Positions 17,775 to 27,184 of a DNA stretch of 64,000 nucleotides are shown here, one piece after another. Under the pieces are notes generated by a model. It had not been told where the DNA came from. It saw only the letters and a program-made list of their open reading frames with translations, and did no database searches. Position 1 is the first letter of the stretch. Every line of letters starts with the position of its first letter. This DNA is from Salinimicrobium tongyeongense (GTDB lineage Bacteria > Bacteroidota > Bacteroidia > Flavobacteriales > Flavobacteriaceae), in contig NZ_CP069620.1 of assembly GCF_026109735.1 (NCBI RefSeq), forward strand, positions 1,240,001-1,304,000. The letters run 5' to 3'. The position numbers and the translations under genes were made by a program.

Positions 17775-18827
17775 TCAACTAATCTTTTTAAGCGCCTCTA
17801 CGTTGAGCAATTTTATATTGCGGCCTTCAATTTCGAGCAGGCCTTCCTTTTTAAAATCGGAAAGCGTACGGATAAGTGTTTCTGAAGCCATGCCCGCCAC
17901 ACTGGCAAGGTCGCTCCTGGAAATCCTGATGCTTTGGGTAGGATGCCTCCTGATTTTTTGAGAAAACAACAGGATAGTGCGCGCCGCTTTTTTTCTCACC
18001 GACCCGTAAGCCATTTCGAGCAGCTGCTCTTTGATGCCGGCAATATTATCTCCCATCACGTCTATTAACTCGAGGGTAATATTACTGTTTTTCATCAGGA
18101 TATTCTTCAGCTCTTCTTTAGAAACCGCATACACACGGGTTTCTTCCATGGCTGTGGCATATTCGCTATAAGCATCGCTCTTTTTGAAGGAAGTATTCCC
18201 AAAGAAATCCCCTTCTTTATAGATAGAGGTAATGAGCTCCTTTCCGTATTCATCCATACGGTGGCTTTTCACCACGCCTTTATCAACAAAGAAGAAATGG
18301 TTCCCCAATTTTCCTTCTTCATAGATGGTTTCGCCGGCTTTAAAAGTCTGCTGTTCGTACTTTTTAACCTCTTCCCTAAGCTCCTGCAGGGAATTGATCT
18401 TTTGTTGTGGCTCGGCAGGGGCAGCAGGTTTTGCGTTCTCCTGGAGCTTGCTCAAAATTGCCATTTTTGCCAGGCGGCTTTCTATGGCACTAATAAGCTC
18501 TTCTTCTTCGAAAGGCTTGGTAAGGTAATCATCGGCCCCAAGGTCCATTCCGCGGCGAATATCTTTATGTTCTGTTTTTGCTGAAAGAAATATAAACGGG
18601 ATGTGGCGGGTTTGCGGGTCATCGGCAAGGGCCTGAAGCACTCCGTAACCATCCATCTCGGGCATCATAATATCACAAACGATAATATCGGGCAGCTCCT
18701 GCCGTGCCACCTCAAGGCCAGAGCGGCCGTTTGCTGCCGTGAGCACATCATATTCTGCCAGCTCGAGTAATTCGGCTGTGTTTTCCCGTACTACGGTATC
18801 ATCTTCTATAAACAATACTTTTTTCAT
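17775..18827 (-). CDS. Response regulator with receiver and Crp/Fnr-type output domains
   Basis: A DNA-binding regulator of 350 residues. An N-terminal receiver (1-120; acidic pocket E8 D9 D10, phosphoacceptor D52 in CDIMMPEMDG, K104) is joined by a linker to a cyclic-nucleotide-binding-like beta-roll (about 155-265) and a Crp-type winged helix-turn-helix (about 280-345). The recognition region reads RSDLASVAGMASETLIRTLSDF. There are no Fnr-type N-terminal cysteines, so sensing is probably by phosphorylation. Its start overlaps the stop of the kinase gene by 4 bases (ATGA), indicating a cognate pair. Nearby usp and NO genes are plausible targets. Confidence 0.92.
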   Translation of the reverse strand: MKKVLFIEDDTVVRENTAELLELAEYDVLTAANGRSGLEVARQELPDIIVCDIMMPEMDGYGVLQALADDPQTRHIPFIFLSAKTEHKDIRRGMDLGADDYLTKPFEEEELISAIESRLAKMAILSKLQENAKPAAPAEPQQKINSLQELREEVKKYEQQTFKAGETIYEEGKLGNHFFFVDKGVVKSHRMDEYGKELITSIYKEGDFFGNTSFKKSDAYSEYATAMEETRVYAVSKEELKNILMKNSNITLELIDVMGDNIAGIKEQLLEMAYGSVRKKAARTILLFSQKIRRHPTQSIRISRSDLASVAGMASETLIRTLSDFKKEGLLEIEGRNIKLLNVEALKKIS

Positions 18828-20094
18828 TCTTTCACTATAGGTAATTCTACAATAAACTGAGTTCCGGAGTTTTCTTCACTACTAAAACTAATAGTGCCCC
18901 CCAGGTTTTCGAGATGTACTTTTGCTATGTTGAGCCCAATTCCCGTTCCCTGATTCAAAAGGGCATTTTCGGCCCTGAAATATCGCTCAAAGATATGTTT
19001 TTGATCTTTAGCAGGAATCCCCATTCCTTCATCGGTCACAATAAACCTGATTTTCTTTGCTTCAACCTCTATTTCAAACTTGATAAGGGTATCTTCGGGA
19101 GAGTATTTAATGGCGTTGCTCAAGAGGTTTGACAGTACCAGTTCCAGGATTTTCTCGTCCTGGTGCAGCACAATATTGTCAATATCGCGGGTGTACTCAA
19201 TGTTTTGACCGCTCTTTAAAGTGACATTTGCGTTGTAAACCACCTCGTTCACCACCTTGCTAAGGCTAAAACTGGTGAATTTGTAGTTCACCTTCCCGCT
19301 CTCCAGCCTTTCAATTGAAAGAAAGTCGTTAAGGATGTTATCGAGGTAGTGTACCTTGCTTTTTATGGTATTGAGGTGTTTTTCCCTTTTGTCCTGCTGC
19401 TCTTCGAGTTTGTATTTCCCGGCCAGCACCACCGAGGTGAGAATCCCGCTTAACGGAGTCTTGAATTCATGTGATACTAAAGAAAGGAATTTGGTCTTTA
19501 GCTCGTTGAGCTCTTTTTCTTTCTGAAGAGCTGTTTTAATACGGTTTTCGGCCTCCTTGCGGCGTTTTATTTCCAGTTCAAGGCTTTTATTGGCATTTTG
19601 CAGCTTCTGAATACTCTCTTCGAGCTCTTTCGTCCTCACCTTGATCTTGCCTTCAAGCTCATTGTTGAGTTCTGTAATTTGACGTTGCGCCTCTTTTCTT
19701 ACCGAAATATCTATGATAAGGGACATTACATACCGCTCCTCCCCGATTTGGAACGGGTTAAGACCGGCTTCTACCGGGAACTCATCGCCATTCTTTTTCA
19801 CACCGTACAGGTCACGGCCATGACCCATTTGCCTTTTTTCGCTATCCTTTAGAAAACCTTTAAAATGAGTGGGATGGGCAGACCGGTATTTGGGGGGATA
19901 AGCAGGTTCAAAGGCTTCCCTTTCAACTCTCCTTTGGTGTACCCAAACATATTATCGGCAGCCAGGTTGCTGCTCACAATGTTTTGATTGGTATCAACAA
20001 CTATAATTCCTTCTGATGCAGCTTCAAAAAGTACGTTGAATACATTTTGGTCTGTCTCAAATTTTTCCAGGTGCTTATCTTCGGCAGTGCTCAA
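18824..20094 (-). CDS. PAS-domain sensor histidine kinase, frameshifted in this sequence
   Basis: Sensor kinase partner of the downstream regulator. Two frames make up the gene: 19849-20094 encodes the first 81 residues (start of a PAS domain, AASEGIIVVDTNQNIV), and 18824-19828 encodes the rest of PAS, a coiled coil, HisKA (SLVSHEFKTPLSGI) and HATPase_c (NLLSNAIKYSP, DEGMGIP, GTGIGLNIAK). Adding one base to the G6 run at 19892-19897 restores LIPPKYRSAHPTHFKGFLKD, the standard PAS continuation, and a 423-residue protein. No transmembrane segment is visible, so sensing is cytoplasmic. A sequencing error is the likeliest cause of the break. Confidence 0.85.
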
Positions 20095-20198
20095 TACCCG
20101 TCTTTTTTAAGTGAAGGTCAAATTTAAACATTTTAGAATAACTCAGGCTTTAAACATAAGACAAACCAAAAATGCCATTTTTGAAAGGTGTAAAATCA

Positions 20199-20237
20199 AA
20201 AGGATCCGGAGGGAAAAATTTCCCCTCCGGATCCTTT
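20199..20237 (-). terminator. Strong hairpin terminator, probably bidirectional
   Basis: AAAGGATCCGGAGGGAAA pairs with a complementary arm carrying one extra base and an almost absent loop. T-rich sequence (TTTTGATTTT) follows on the minus strand. It ends the small gene at 20296-20508 upstream of the kinase. Confidence 0.75.
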
Positions 20238-20295
20238 GTTGCAGGTCTACAGTCAACAACATCATGCATTCAATCGGGCACCTGTAAAACCACAA

Positions 20296-20508
20296 CTATG
20301 CTGCGTGCTCCTCTTCGGGAGAGACATAGTCTTTATCGGCCGGCAGAAGCCGGCTTGCAAGTTTGGTAACCCCCATGGCTATAAGCACGGCGGTAATCAC
20401 AAAAAGCAGGAATTTCACCATGAGATTATCCTCCAGCACATTGCTGTAAAAAGTGAGAATAATCTCTATAGCCAAAAATGCTAATTGAAAACTTGCCTTT
20501 AAAATCAT
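20296..20508 (-). CDS. Small two-helix membrane protein, unknown function
   Basis: A 70-residue protein with hydrophobic segments at about 5-20 and 30-50 and an acidic C-terminus (ADKDYVSPEEEHAA). I recognise no family. A strong terminator follows 59 bases later, which supports it being a real monocistronic gene. It lies between a usp gene and the two-component pair. Confidence 0.6.
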   Translation of the reverse strand: MILKASFQLAFLAIEIILTFYSNVLEDNLMVKFLLFVITAVLIAMGVTKLASRLLPADKDYVSPEEEHAA

Positions 20509-20826
20509 ATAAAAAGAATATGCGGTAAAGATACGTCTGTAGCAAATTATTTTAAGCCTATTTTTCAGCTTTGACGCAAATTTAACGTATGGCTTTCAAT
20601 TGCTTAACGCAAACGAGTGCGCAGCTTCAGTCCTAAAATTGAAAAATACTGAAGCAAGAACCCGCACCGCAATGTGGGCTTCAGGATCATCTGTTAATTT
20701 ACTGGCTTCGGCATTACTTAAAAAGCTGCCAAAAAAGCTATTCAGAAGAAAAACCTTCCGCAGAAATCTTAAAAATCAAAAGCAAAAACTTAGGCACGTA
20801 CCTCTCAAAAAAGGCAGTTCAAAATG
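20509..20826. other. Intergenic stretch without a convincing gene
   Basis: About 318 bases between the small membrane protein and the second usp. A plus-strand frame (20600-20869) exists but is Lys/Arg-rich, lacks family features and overlaps the end of usp. I see no RNA gene or repeat beyond one copy of a TCAAAATGCTATTTTTCG-like near-palindrome near 20818-20835. Confidence 0.5.
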
Positions 20827-21663
20827 CTATTTTTCGAGCCTGAAGGTGATCACCGGGCTGTTTGCATGATTCACCAGGTCTTCGCTAATGCTGCCATTAA
20901 AAAAATGCGAAAGGCCTTTGCGACCATGAGTGGCGATCCCCATAAGATCGGCCTTCATCTTTTTAGAGAAATTAAGGATCCCCTGCTCTACGGAATCATC
21001 GTTGAACACATGAAATTCATAGTTGCTGAAATCTATGCCTTCCAGGTACTTCTTGAGTTTGGTATCGCATTCATTTGAAGTTACAAATTCATTGGCGGTG
21101 TTGATATAAACCAGATGCAGGCGGGCCTGGAACAACTGCGCCAGTTCCACCACTTTTTTAAGGGCTTCCCTTCCTGTAGCTTCGAGGTTTGTGGCAAAAA
21201 CAAAATCCTTAACATCAAATGAGGCATGGTCATTTTTTACCACCAATACAGGGATATTGGATTTGCGCACCACTTTCTCGGTGTTTGAACCAATGAACAT
21301 TTCTTTTAAGCCCGAAGCGCCCTGTGAACCCATTACTATAAAATCGCAATGGTGTTTCTCACTGGCTTCAAGAATCCCGTCAAATGCTTTATTGATTTCT
21401 ACGATATCCTGCACTTCCAGGCCTTTGAGGTAGGGCCGGGAAAGCAGGTCGTCAAACCTCTTTTTTGCAAGTTTCATAAAGTATATGGCCTCGGGCAAAT
21501 CGTTGGAACGTGTCTCGCCCACCGGGTTCACCATGTCTACCGGCAACTCTATTAAATGCAAAAGGTAGATTTGCGCATTAAATTTTTTAGCGAGCTGGGC
21601 GGCAACTTTTAAGGCATTTTCTGCCTGCTCCGAAAAATCGGTCGGCACAAGGATTGTTTTCAT
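20827..21663 (-). CDS. Universal stress protein, two UspA domains
   Basis: A 278-residue tandem Usp protein. Domain one (MKTILVPTDFSEQAENALKVA) contains the ATP-binding loop GSQGASGLKEMFIGSNTE near 128-145. Domain two also retains a loop, GIATHGRKGLSHFFNGSISED near 245-265, so this paralogue looks more complete than the one at 16867-17679. It probably binds ATP and acts in stress survival. It is transcribed away from rimP-nusA-infB, with about 170 bases between. Confidence 0.92.
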   Translation of the reverse strand: MKTILVPTDFSEQAENALKVAAQLAKKFNAQIYLLHLIELPVDMVNPVGETRSNDLPEAIYFMKLAKKRFDDLLSRPYLKGLEVQDIVEINKAFDGILEASEKHHCDFIVMGSQGASGLKEMFIGSNTEKVVRKSNIPVLVVKNDHASFDVKDFVFATNLEATGREALKKVVELAQLFQARLHLVYINTANEFVTSNECDTKLKKYLEGIDFSNYEFHVFNDDSVEQGILNFSKKMKADLMGIATHGRKGLSHFFNGSISEDLVNHANSPVITFRLEK

Positions 21664-21728
21664 AGCTAATTGTAAATAGGTAAGGTTGATTTAGTTATAA
21701 AACTACAAATATTTTTTCATTCTAATTC

Positions 21729-21762
21729 TTGTTTTCGTTCTACAAAAATATTACTATATTTG
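21729..21762 (+). promoter_or_regulatory. Putative promoter of the rimP-nusA-infB operon
   Basis: TATATTTG at 21755-21762 matches the -7 motif TAnnTTTG, with a TTG at 21729-21731 as a possible -33 element. The rimP start follows 70 bases downstream. Confidence 0.55.
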
Positions 21763-21831
21763 CACCGTTGAAGCGAAAAAAAGAACAACGAGGGGACAAA
21801 AAGTCCCCTCTTTTTATAGCCGAACCCGCGA

Positions 21832-22296
21832 ATGTTACGAGAGAAAGTAGAAAAATTACTGCAGGAAGCTTTCGAAGAAAATAATTCATTATTTTTAATT
21901 GAGCTCAACGTTAACGACTCAAACCATATCACGGTCATTATTGATGGTGATAAAGGAGTGTCTGTAAATGATTGTATTGCGGTAAGCCGCAAGATTGAAC
22001 ATAACCTTGATCGCGAAGAACAGGATTTTTCACTGGACGTTTCCTCGGCAGGGGTCTCCAGCCCCCTGGAAATGCCGCGGCAGTACCAGAAAAATATTGG
22101 AAGAACTCTAGCGGTGACTACAACTAAAGGAGAAAAGATCGAGGGCGAACTTACCTCTTTTGAGGATGAAAAGATTACGCTCAAGTGGAAGGCCAGGGAG
22201 CCTAAACCTGTGGGTAAAGGAAAAGTGACCGTAAATAAAGAAGCTGTCTTGTCTTTGGAGGATGTGAAAGAGGCAAAGGTGGTAATAACATTTTAA
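21832..22296 (+). CDS. rimP: Ribosome maturation factor RimP
   Basis: Needed for maturation of the 30S ribosomal subunit. The 154-residue protein matches the family: an N-terminal alpha/beta domain ([38 protein letters not shown], quoted in parts: the [12 protein letters not shown] segment is diagnostic), [12 protein letters not shown] near 70, and a C-terminal SH3-like barrel. It is the first gene of the conserved rimP-nusA-infB operon, with nusA 12 bases downstream. Confidence 0.95.
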   Translation: MLREKVEKLLQEAFEENNSLFLIELNVNDSNHITVIIDGDKGVSVNDCIAVSRKIEHNLDREEQDFSLDVSSAGVSSPLEMPRQYQKNIGRTLAVTTTKGEKIEGELTSFEDEKITLKWKAREPKPVGKGKVTVNKEAVLSLEDVKEAKVVITF

Positions 22297-22308
22297 CAGA
22301 CATAGGAT

Positions 22309-23553
22309 ATGGAAAATATCGCGTTGATAGATTCGTTTTCAGAATTTAAGGATGATAAGTCTATAGATAAGCCAACTTTAATGGCAATTCTTGAAGAGGT
22401 ATTGCGTAGTGCGCTTAAAAAGAAGTACGGAGAAGACGATAACTTTGACATCATTGTGAACCCCGATAAAGGGGATCTTGAGATTTGGAGAAACCGTGTG
22501 GTGGTGGCCGATGGAGAAGTAGAAGATCCAAACCAGGAAATTTCTCTTACCGAAGCCCGCAAAATTGAACCCGATTTTGAAGTTGGGGAAGATGTTTCTG
22601 AAGAAGTGAAGTTGATCGACCTTGGGCGTCGTTCCATTCTTTCTTTGCGCCAAAACCTTATTTCTAAAGTTCACGAACACGATAACACCAATATCTACAA
22701 GCACTTTAAAGAGCTTGAAGGAGAGATCTATACTGCCGAAGTTCACCACATTCGCCACCGTGCAATTATCCTGCTGGACGATGAAGGCAACGAGATCATT
22801 CTTCCTAAAGACCGCCAGATCCCTTCAGATTTCTTCAGAAAAGGAGAAAATGTGAGAGGAATTATTGAAAGCGTGGAATTAAAAGGAAATAAGCCTGCCA
22901 TTATTATGTCAAGAACTTCTCCCTTATTTTTGGAGAAACTTTTTGAGCAGGAAATTCCTGAAGTGTTCGACGGGCTCATTAACGTGAAGAAAGTGGTGAG
23001 AATCCCGGGAGAAAAAGCAAAAGTAGCTGTAGACTCCTACGACGATCGCATTGACCCGGTGGGTGCCTGTGTGGGGATGAAAGGGTCAAGAATCCACAGT
23101 ATTGTTCGTGAATTGGGGAATGAAAACATTGACGTGATCAATTTCACGACCAACAACCAGTTGTTAATTACCCGCGCCTTGAGCCCGGCTAAGATCACTT
23201 CCCTTAAGATAGACGAAGAGAACAAGCGGGCCGAAGTGATGTTAAAACCCGAAGAAGTCTCAAAAGCAATTGGACGTGGCGGGCATAACATAAGATTGGC
23301 AGGACAATTGACAGGTTATGAAATAGACGTGTTTAGAGAAGGCGTTGAAGAAGATGTTGAATTAAGAGAATTTGCAGATGAAATTGATGCATGGGTCATC
23401 GAAGAATTTGCTAAAATTGGGCTTGATACAGCAAAAAGTATATTAGAACAGGATGTAGATGATCTTGTCAAAAGAACCGATCTTGAAGAAGAGACCATAC
23501 GTGATGTGATGAAGGTTCTTAGAGAAGAATTTGAAGAAGAGAACAAAAGTTAA
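22309..23553 (+). CDS. nusA: Transcription termination/antitermination factor NusA
   Basis: Binds RNA polymerase and nascent RNA to control pausing, termination and antitermination. The 414 residues contain the N-terminal polymerase-binding domain (1-130), an S1 RNA-binding domain (about 135-205) and tandem KH domains (about 230-385; VGACVGMKGSRIHSIVREL and KAIGRGGHNIRLAGQLTGY). A short acidic tail replaces the C-terminal repeats of enterobacterial NusA, which is usual in Bacteroidota. It lies between rimP and infB. Confidence 0.96.
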   Translation: MENIALIDSFSEFKDDKSIDKPTLMAILEEVLRSALKKKYGEDDNFDIIVNPDKGDLEIWRNRVVVADGEVEDPNQEISLTEARKIEPDFEVGEDVSEEVKLIDLGRRSILSLRQNLISKVHEHDNTNIYKHFKELEGEIYTAEVHHIRHRAIILLDDEGNEIILPKDRQIPSDFFRKGENVRGIIESVELKGNKPAIIMSRTSPLFLEKLFEQEIPEVFDGLINVKKVVRIPGEKAKVAVDSYDDRIDPVGACVGMKGSRIHSIVRELGNENIDVINFTTNNQLLITRALSPAKITSLKIDEENKRAEVMLKPEEVSKAIGRGGHNIRLAGQLTGYEIDVFREGVEEDVELREFADEIDAWVIEEFAKIGLDTAKSILEQDVDDLVKRTDLEEETIRDVMKVLREEFEEENKS

Positions 23554-23584
23554 GAATAAAAGAGGTTAATTTAGAGGGCAATTT

Positions 23585-26371
23585 ATGGCTGAAGCGAAGA
23601 CAATGCGATTAAATAAAGTGTTACGCGAATTCAACATTTCGTTGGATCGTGCCGTGGAATTTCTGAATTCCCAGGGCCACGAAATAGAGGCGCGTCCCAC
23701 TACAAAGATTTCGGGAGAGATATATCAGGTGCTTTCTGATGAGTTCCAGACCGACAAAAGTAAGAAGGTAGAGGCGAAAGAAGTTGGAGAAGAAAAGCGC
23801 AAGGAGAAAGAGAGCCTTCGTCTTGAAAGGGAGAAGGAACAGGAAGAAAAGCGCCGGCAGGAGGAGAAGCAGGAGGTTATACGAGCCAAGTCAAACCTGG
23901 AAGGCCCAAAACAGGTAGGCAAAATAGATCTCGATAAGCCAAAATCCACTTCTTCGGAAAAACCCGAACCTAAGGCAGAAGAGACCAAAGCGCCTGAACA
24001 GCCACAGGCCAAAGCTCCTGAAGCTAAAGAACCGGAAGCTCCAAAGCCCACAAAACCGGAAGCCGAAGCCCCAAAACCTGAAGCCAAACCCGAAACTCCA
24101 AAACCTGCAGAAAAAGAAGCCGCGGCTCCAAAACAGCAGGAACAAAAACCTAAAGAGGAAGAGCGTCCTAAGAAGGAGGCTGCGCCTGAAGCTTCAGAAG
24201 AAAAGGCAGAAGAATCTTCTACCCTCGCCACAAAATATCAAAAACTAAGCGGCCCTAATTTTACAGGTGAGAAAATTGACCTTTCTCAGTTCAAGAAACC
24301 CGCAAAGAAGAAAGACGATAAAGATAAAAAAGCTGAAGACGATAAAGACAAGCGCAAAAAACGCCGTCGCCGTATAAGCAAAGATGTGAAAGGCTCACCA
24401 GGACAGGGTGGAGCCGGAGCAAAATCTAAATCTGGAGGAAAGCGCACCCGCCCGGTAACCAAAGAAGAGCCAAGCGAGGAAGAAGTACAAAAACAAGTGC
24501 GGGAAACCCTTGAAAAACTTCAGGGGAAATCCGGCAAAGGCCGTGGTGCGAAATACCGAAGAAATAAAAGGGATACTCACCGTCAAAGGACCGAAGACGC
24601 CCAGCTTGAAGAAGAGAACAAGGTATTGAAGGTAACCGAATTTGTTACCGTAAGCGAAGTTGCTACGATGATGGATGTGCCGGTGACCCAAATTATTTCC
24701 GCGTGTATGTCACTCGGAATGATGGTGACCATGAACCAGCGCCTCGACGCCGAAACGCTTTCAATAGTTGCCGAAGAATTTGACTATGAAGTAGAATTTG
24801 TTACAGCCGATATTGACGAGCCTAAAGAAGTAGTGCCCGAAAACCCTGAAGATCTTATTCCGCGAGCCCCAATTGTGACCGTAATGGGACACGTTGACCA
24901 CGGGAAGACTTCCCTGCTTGATTACATTCGTAAGGAGAATGTAATTGCCGGTGAAAGCGGAGGGATCACGCAGCACATTGGTGCCTATGGCGTGAACCTG
25001 GAAAATGGTCAAAAAATAACATTTTTGGATACTCCGGGTCACGAAGCCTTTACCGCAATGCGGGCACGGGGTGCACAGGTAACCGACCTTGCTATTATTG
25101 TGGTGGCAGCAGATGATGATGTGATGCCACAAACAAAAGAAGCGATCTCTCATGCACAGGCGGCAGGGGTTCCAATTGTATTTGCCATAAATAAAGTGGA
25201 TTTACCAACGGCAAACCCCGAAAAAATAAAAGAAAAGCTGGCAGGAATGAACCTTCTTGTTGAAGACTGGGGTGGAAAGGTGCAGTCGCATGACATTTCG
25301 GCCAAAACAGGACTGGGTGTTAAAGAACTTCTTGAAAAAGTGCTTCTTGAAGCCGAAATTCTTGAGCTACAGGCCAACCCTGACAAGCTTGCCAACGGTA
25401 CTGTAGTTGAAGCCTACCTAGATAAAGGCAGAGGCTATGTCTCTACTATCCTCGTACAGGCTGGTACACTTAGAATTGGAGATTATGTACTCGCCGGAAG
25501 ACATAGCGGTAAGGTAAAAGCCATGCAGGATGAGCGCGGAAAAGATGTAAAAGAAGCAGGCCCTTCAACGCCGGTTTCCATCCTTGGGCTTGACGGTGCC
25601 CCACAGGCAGGTGACAAGTTTAAGGTGATGACCGATGAGCGCGAAGCCAAAGATATTGCAGCAAAACGAACCCAGTTACAACGTGAGCAGTCTGTAAGGA
25701 CTCAGCGCCACATTACACTTGATGAGATTGGACGTCGTATTGCACTTGGAGACTTTAAAGAACTCAACATTATTCTTAAAGGTGACGTTGATGGATCTGT
25801 AGAAGCGCTTACCGATTCGTTCCAGAAGCTTTCTACTGAAGAGATCCAGGTGAACATTATACATAAAGGAGTAGGTGCCATTACCGAAAGTGATGTGTTG
25901 CTTGCTTCAGCTTCCGACGCAATTATTATCGGATTTAATGTGAGGCCTGCCGGAAATGCACGTACAGTAGCCGAAAAAGAAGAAATAGATATCAGAACAT
26001 ATTCTATTATCTATGACGCTATAAACGACCTTAAAGATGCCATGGAAGGTATGCTTTCTCCTGTGATGAAAGAAGAGGTTACCGGTAACGCAGAGATCAG
26101 GGAGATCTTTAAAGTATCCAAGATTGGCAGTATTGCCGGTTGTATGGTTACTGACGGAAAGATCTACAGAAACTCCCAAATCAGGCTTATCCGCGATGGC
26201 GTGGTAGTTTATACCGGCGAACTCGCCTCTTTGAAACGTTTTAAAGATGACGTGAAGGAAGTTTCTAAAGGTTACGACTGTGGATTGCAGATCAAGAACT
26301 ACAACGACATTCATGAAGGCGATGTGATTGAAGCCTTCCAGGAAGTAGCCGTGAAGAAAAAACTGAAGTAA
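23585..26371 (+). CDS. infB: Translation initiation factor IF-2
   Basis: GTPase that positions initiator tRNA on the ribosome. The 928-residue protein has an N-terminal IF2_N helix domain (about 1-55), a long low-complexity Lys/Glu/Pro/Ala linker (about 60-340) and the conserved G domain with G1 GHVDHGKT (about 434), G3 DTPGHEAF and G4 NKVD. Domains II-IV follow. The repetitive [14 protein letters not shown] tract in the linker is typical of the family and evolves fast. It is the last gene of the operon and is followed by a terminator. Confidence 0.97.
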   Translation: MAEAKTMRLNKVLREFNISLDRAVEFLNSQGHEIEARPTTKISGEIYQVLSDEFQTDKSKKVEAKEVGEEKRKEKESLRLEREKEQEEKRRQEEKQEVIRAKSNLEGPKQVGKIDLDKPKSTSSEKPEPKAEETKAPEQPQAKAPEAKEPEAPKPTKPEAEAPKPEAKPETPKPAEKEAAAPKQQEQKPKEEERPKKEAAPEASEEKAEESSTLATKYQKLSGPNFTGEKIDLSQFKKPAKKKDDKDKKAEDDKDKRKKRRRRISKDVKGSPGQGGAGAKSKSGGKRTRPVTKEEPSEEEVQKQVRETLEKLQGKSGKGRGAKYRRNKRDTHRQRTEDAQLEEENKVLKVTEFVTVSEVATMMDVPVTQIISACMSLGMMVTMNQRLDAETLSIVAEEFDYEVEFVTADIDEPKEVVPENPEDLIPRAPIVTVMGHVDHGKTSLLDYIRKENVIAGESGGITQHIGAYGVNLENGQKITFLDTPGHEAFTAMRARGAQVTDLAIIVVAADDDVMPQTKEAISHAQAAGVPIVFAINKVDLPTANPEKIKEKLAGMNLLVEDWGGKVQSHDISAKTGLGVKELLEKVLLEAEILELQANPDKLANGTVVEAYLDKGRGYVSTILVQAGTLRIGDYVLAGRHSGKVKAMQDERGKDVKEAGPSTPVSILGLDGAPQAGDKFKVMTDEREAKDIAAKRTQLQREQSVRTQRHITLDEIGRRIALGDFKELNIILKGDVDGSVEALTDSFQKLSTEEIQVNIIHKGVGAITESDVLLASASDAIIIGFNVRPAGNARTVAEKEEIDIRTYSIIYDAINDLKDAMEGMLSPVMKEEVTGNAEIREIFKVSKIGSIAGCMVTDGKIYRNSQIRLIRDGVVVYTGELASLKRFKDDVKEVSKGYDCGLQIKNYNDIHEGDVIEAFQEVAVKKKLK

Positions 26372-26390
26372 AGTTTAGATACAGAAAATG

Positions 26391-26420
26391 AAAAGGCTGC
26401 CCTTCGAGGCAGCCTTTTTT
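26391..26420 (+). terminator. Rho-independent terminator after infB
   Basis: The stem AAGGCTGCC/GGCAGCCTT has a seven-base loop and a run of seven T, 20 bases after the infB stop. Confidence 0.9.
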
Positions 26421-26527
26421 TATGGAAGGTTTTATATAATCTTCCTTCTAATTAGCACAATATCATTCCGAATCATTTTTGTCCGGGAAAAGAGTCAAGA
26501 CCGTTTCGCCTATCTAAGGGCAGGCTG

Positions 26528-26683
26528 CAGGAGCCAGGGCCAAAGAATTTACACAATAAGCTTATTAACAGCGGCCTCCAGTTATATTTTACAGATTAAG
26601 TCTATTATTTATTCAGAAACTGAAAACTGCCCTTATACCTATAAATGGCTGTATTATTAGCGAATTCTTGGCCTTAGCTCCAG
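26528..26683. repeat. Imperfect terminal inverted repeats in the infB downstream spacer (MITE-like remnant?)
   Basis: The spacer from 26421 to 26799 contains no convincing gene. Within it CAGGAGCCAGGGCCAAAGAATT (first 20 bases are at 26528-26547) is an imperfect inverse of the sequence at 26663-26683. The two ends enclose about 110 bases. The layout resembles a decayed miniature inverted-repeat element, but there is no visible target duplication. Confidence 0.35.
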
Positions 26684-26799
26684 TTCTATTTATTTAACCC
26701 AACAACTCTATTTGTATTTACAGGTCTTTTTTCCAGGTTTAATTTATTTTTAGGTTCGAGCTAAAGCTCCATCAAATAACTCCTCACCTACAAACTAAC

Positions 26800-27153
26800 T
26801 CATGAAGCAAGTTGTTTCTCTATTCTCTGCAGCAGTTCATCAACATCAAAAGGCTTGGCGATAAAATCATCGGCACCCTCGGTCCTGCTTATATCGGCAT
26901 GGGCAGACATAAGAACCACAGGAATACCCCTGGTTTCTGCACTCCCCTTCAGCGCTCTGCAAAGATCTACACCATTGCCATCGGGCAGCATAATATCAAG
27001 CAGGAACAGGTTGGGAACTTTTTCAGGAACGGTTTTATAAAAAGCTCTTGCTGTGGGAAATGTCTTCACCACATACTGCTGACTTTCCAAAAGAAATTCT
27101 AACAGCTCCCTAATCCCATCGTCATCCTCTACAATAAATATCTCTTTCATCAC
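26800..27153 (-). CDS. Single-domain response regulator
   Basis: A stand-alone receiver of 117 residues without an output domain. Visible residues are the acidic pair in VEDDDGIRELL, the phosphoacceptor Asp in LFLLDIMLPDGNG (about 54), and Lys in FIAKPFDVDEL (about 101). It probably acts by protein contacts or as a phosphate relay for the kinase encoded 31 bases upstream. The pair is separate from the REC-Crp system at 17.8-20.1 kb. Confidence 0.9.
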   Translation of the reverse strand: MMKEIFIVEDDDGIRELLEFLLESQQYVVKTFPTARAFYKTVPEKVPNLFLLDIMLPDGNGVDLCRALKGSAETRGIPVVLMSAHADISRTEGADDFIAKPFDVDELLQRIEKQLAS

Positions 27154-27184
27154 AACTTTTTTAATCAGGAATAATTAATACTTC

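Noticed and set aside
20600-20869. Plus-strand frame of 89 codons near the second usp
   Set aside because: Lys/Arg-rich, no recognisable feature, and it runs into the end of usp on the other strand.
23850-24200. Repetitive Lys/Pro/Glu coding stretch as a separate repeat element
   Set aside because: It is the normal low-complexity linker of IF-2.
26388-26660. Plus-strand frame of 90 codons after infB
   Set aside because: It begins inside the infB terminator and has no coding character; the spacer is better explained by the inverted repeat.
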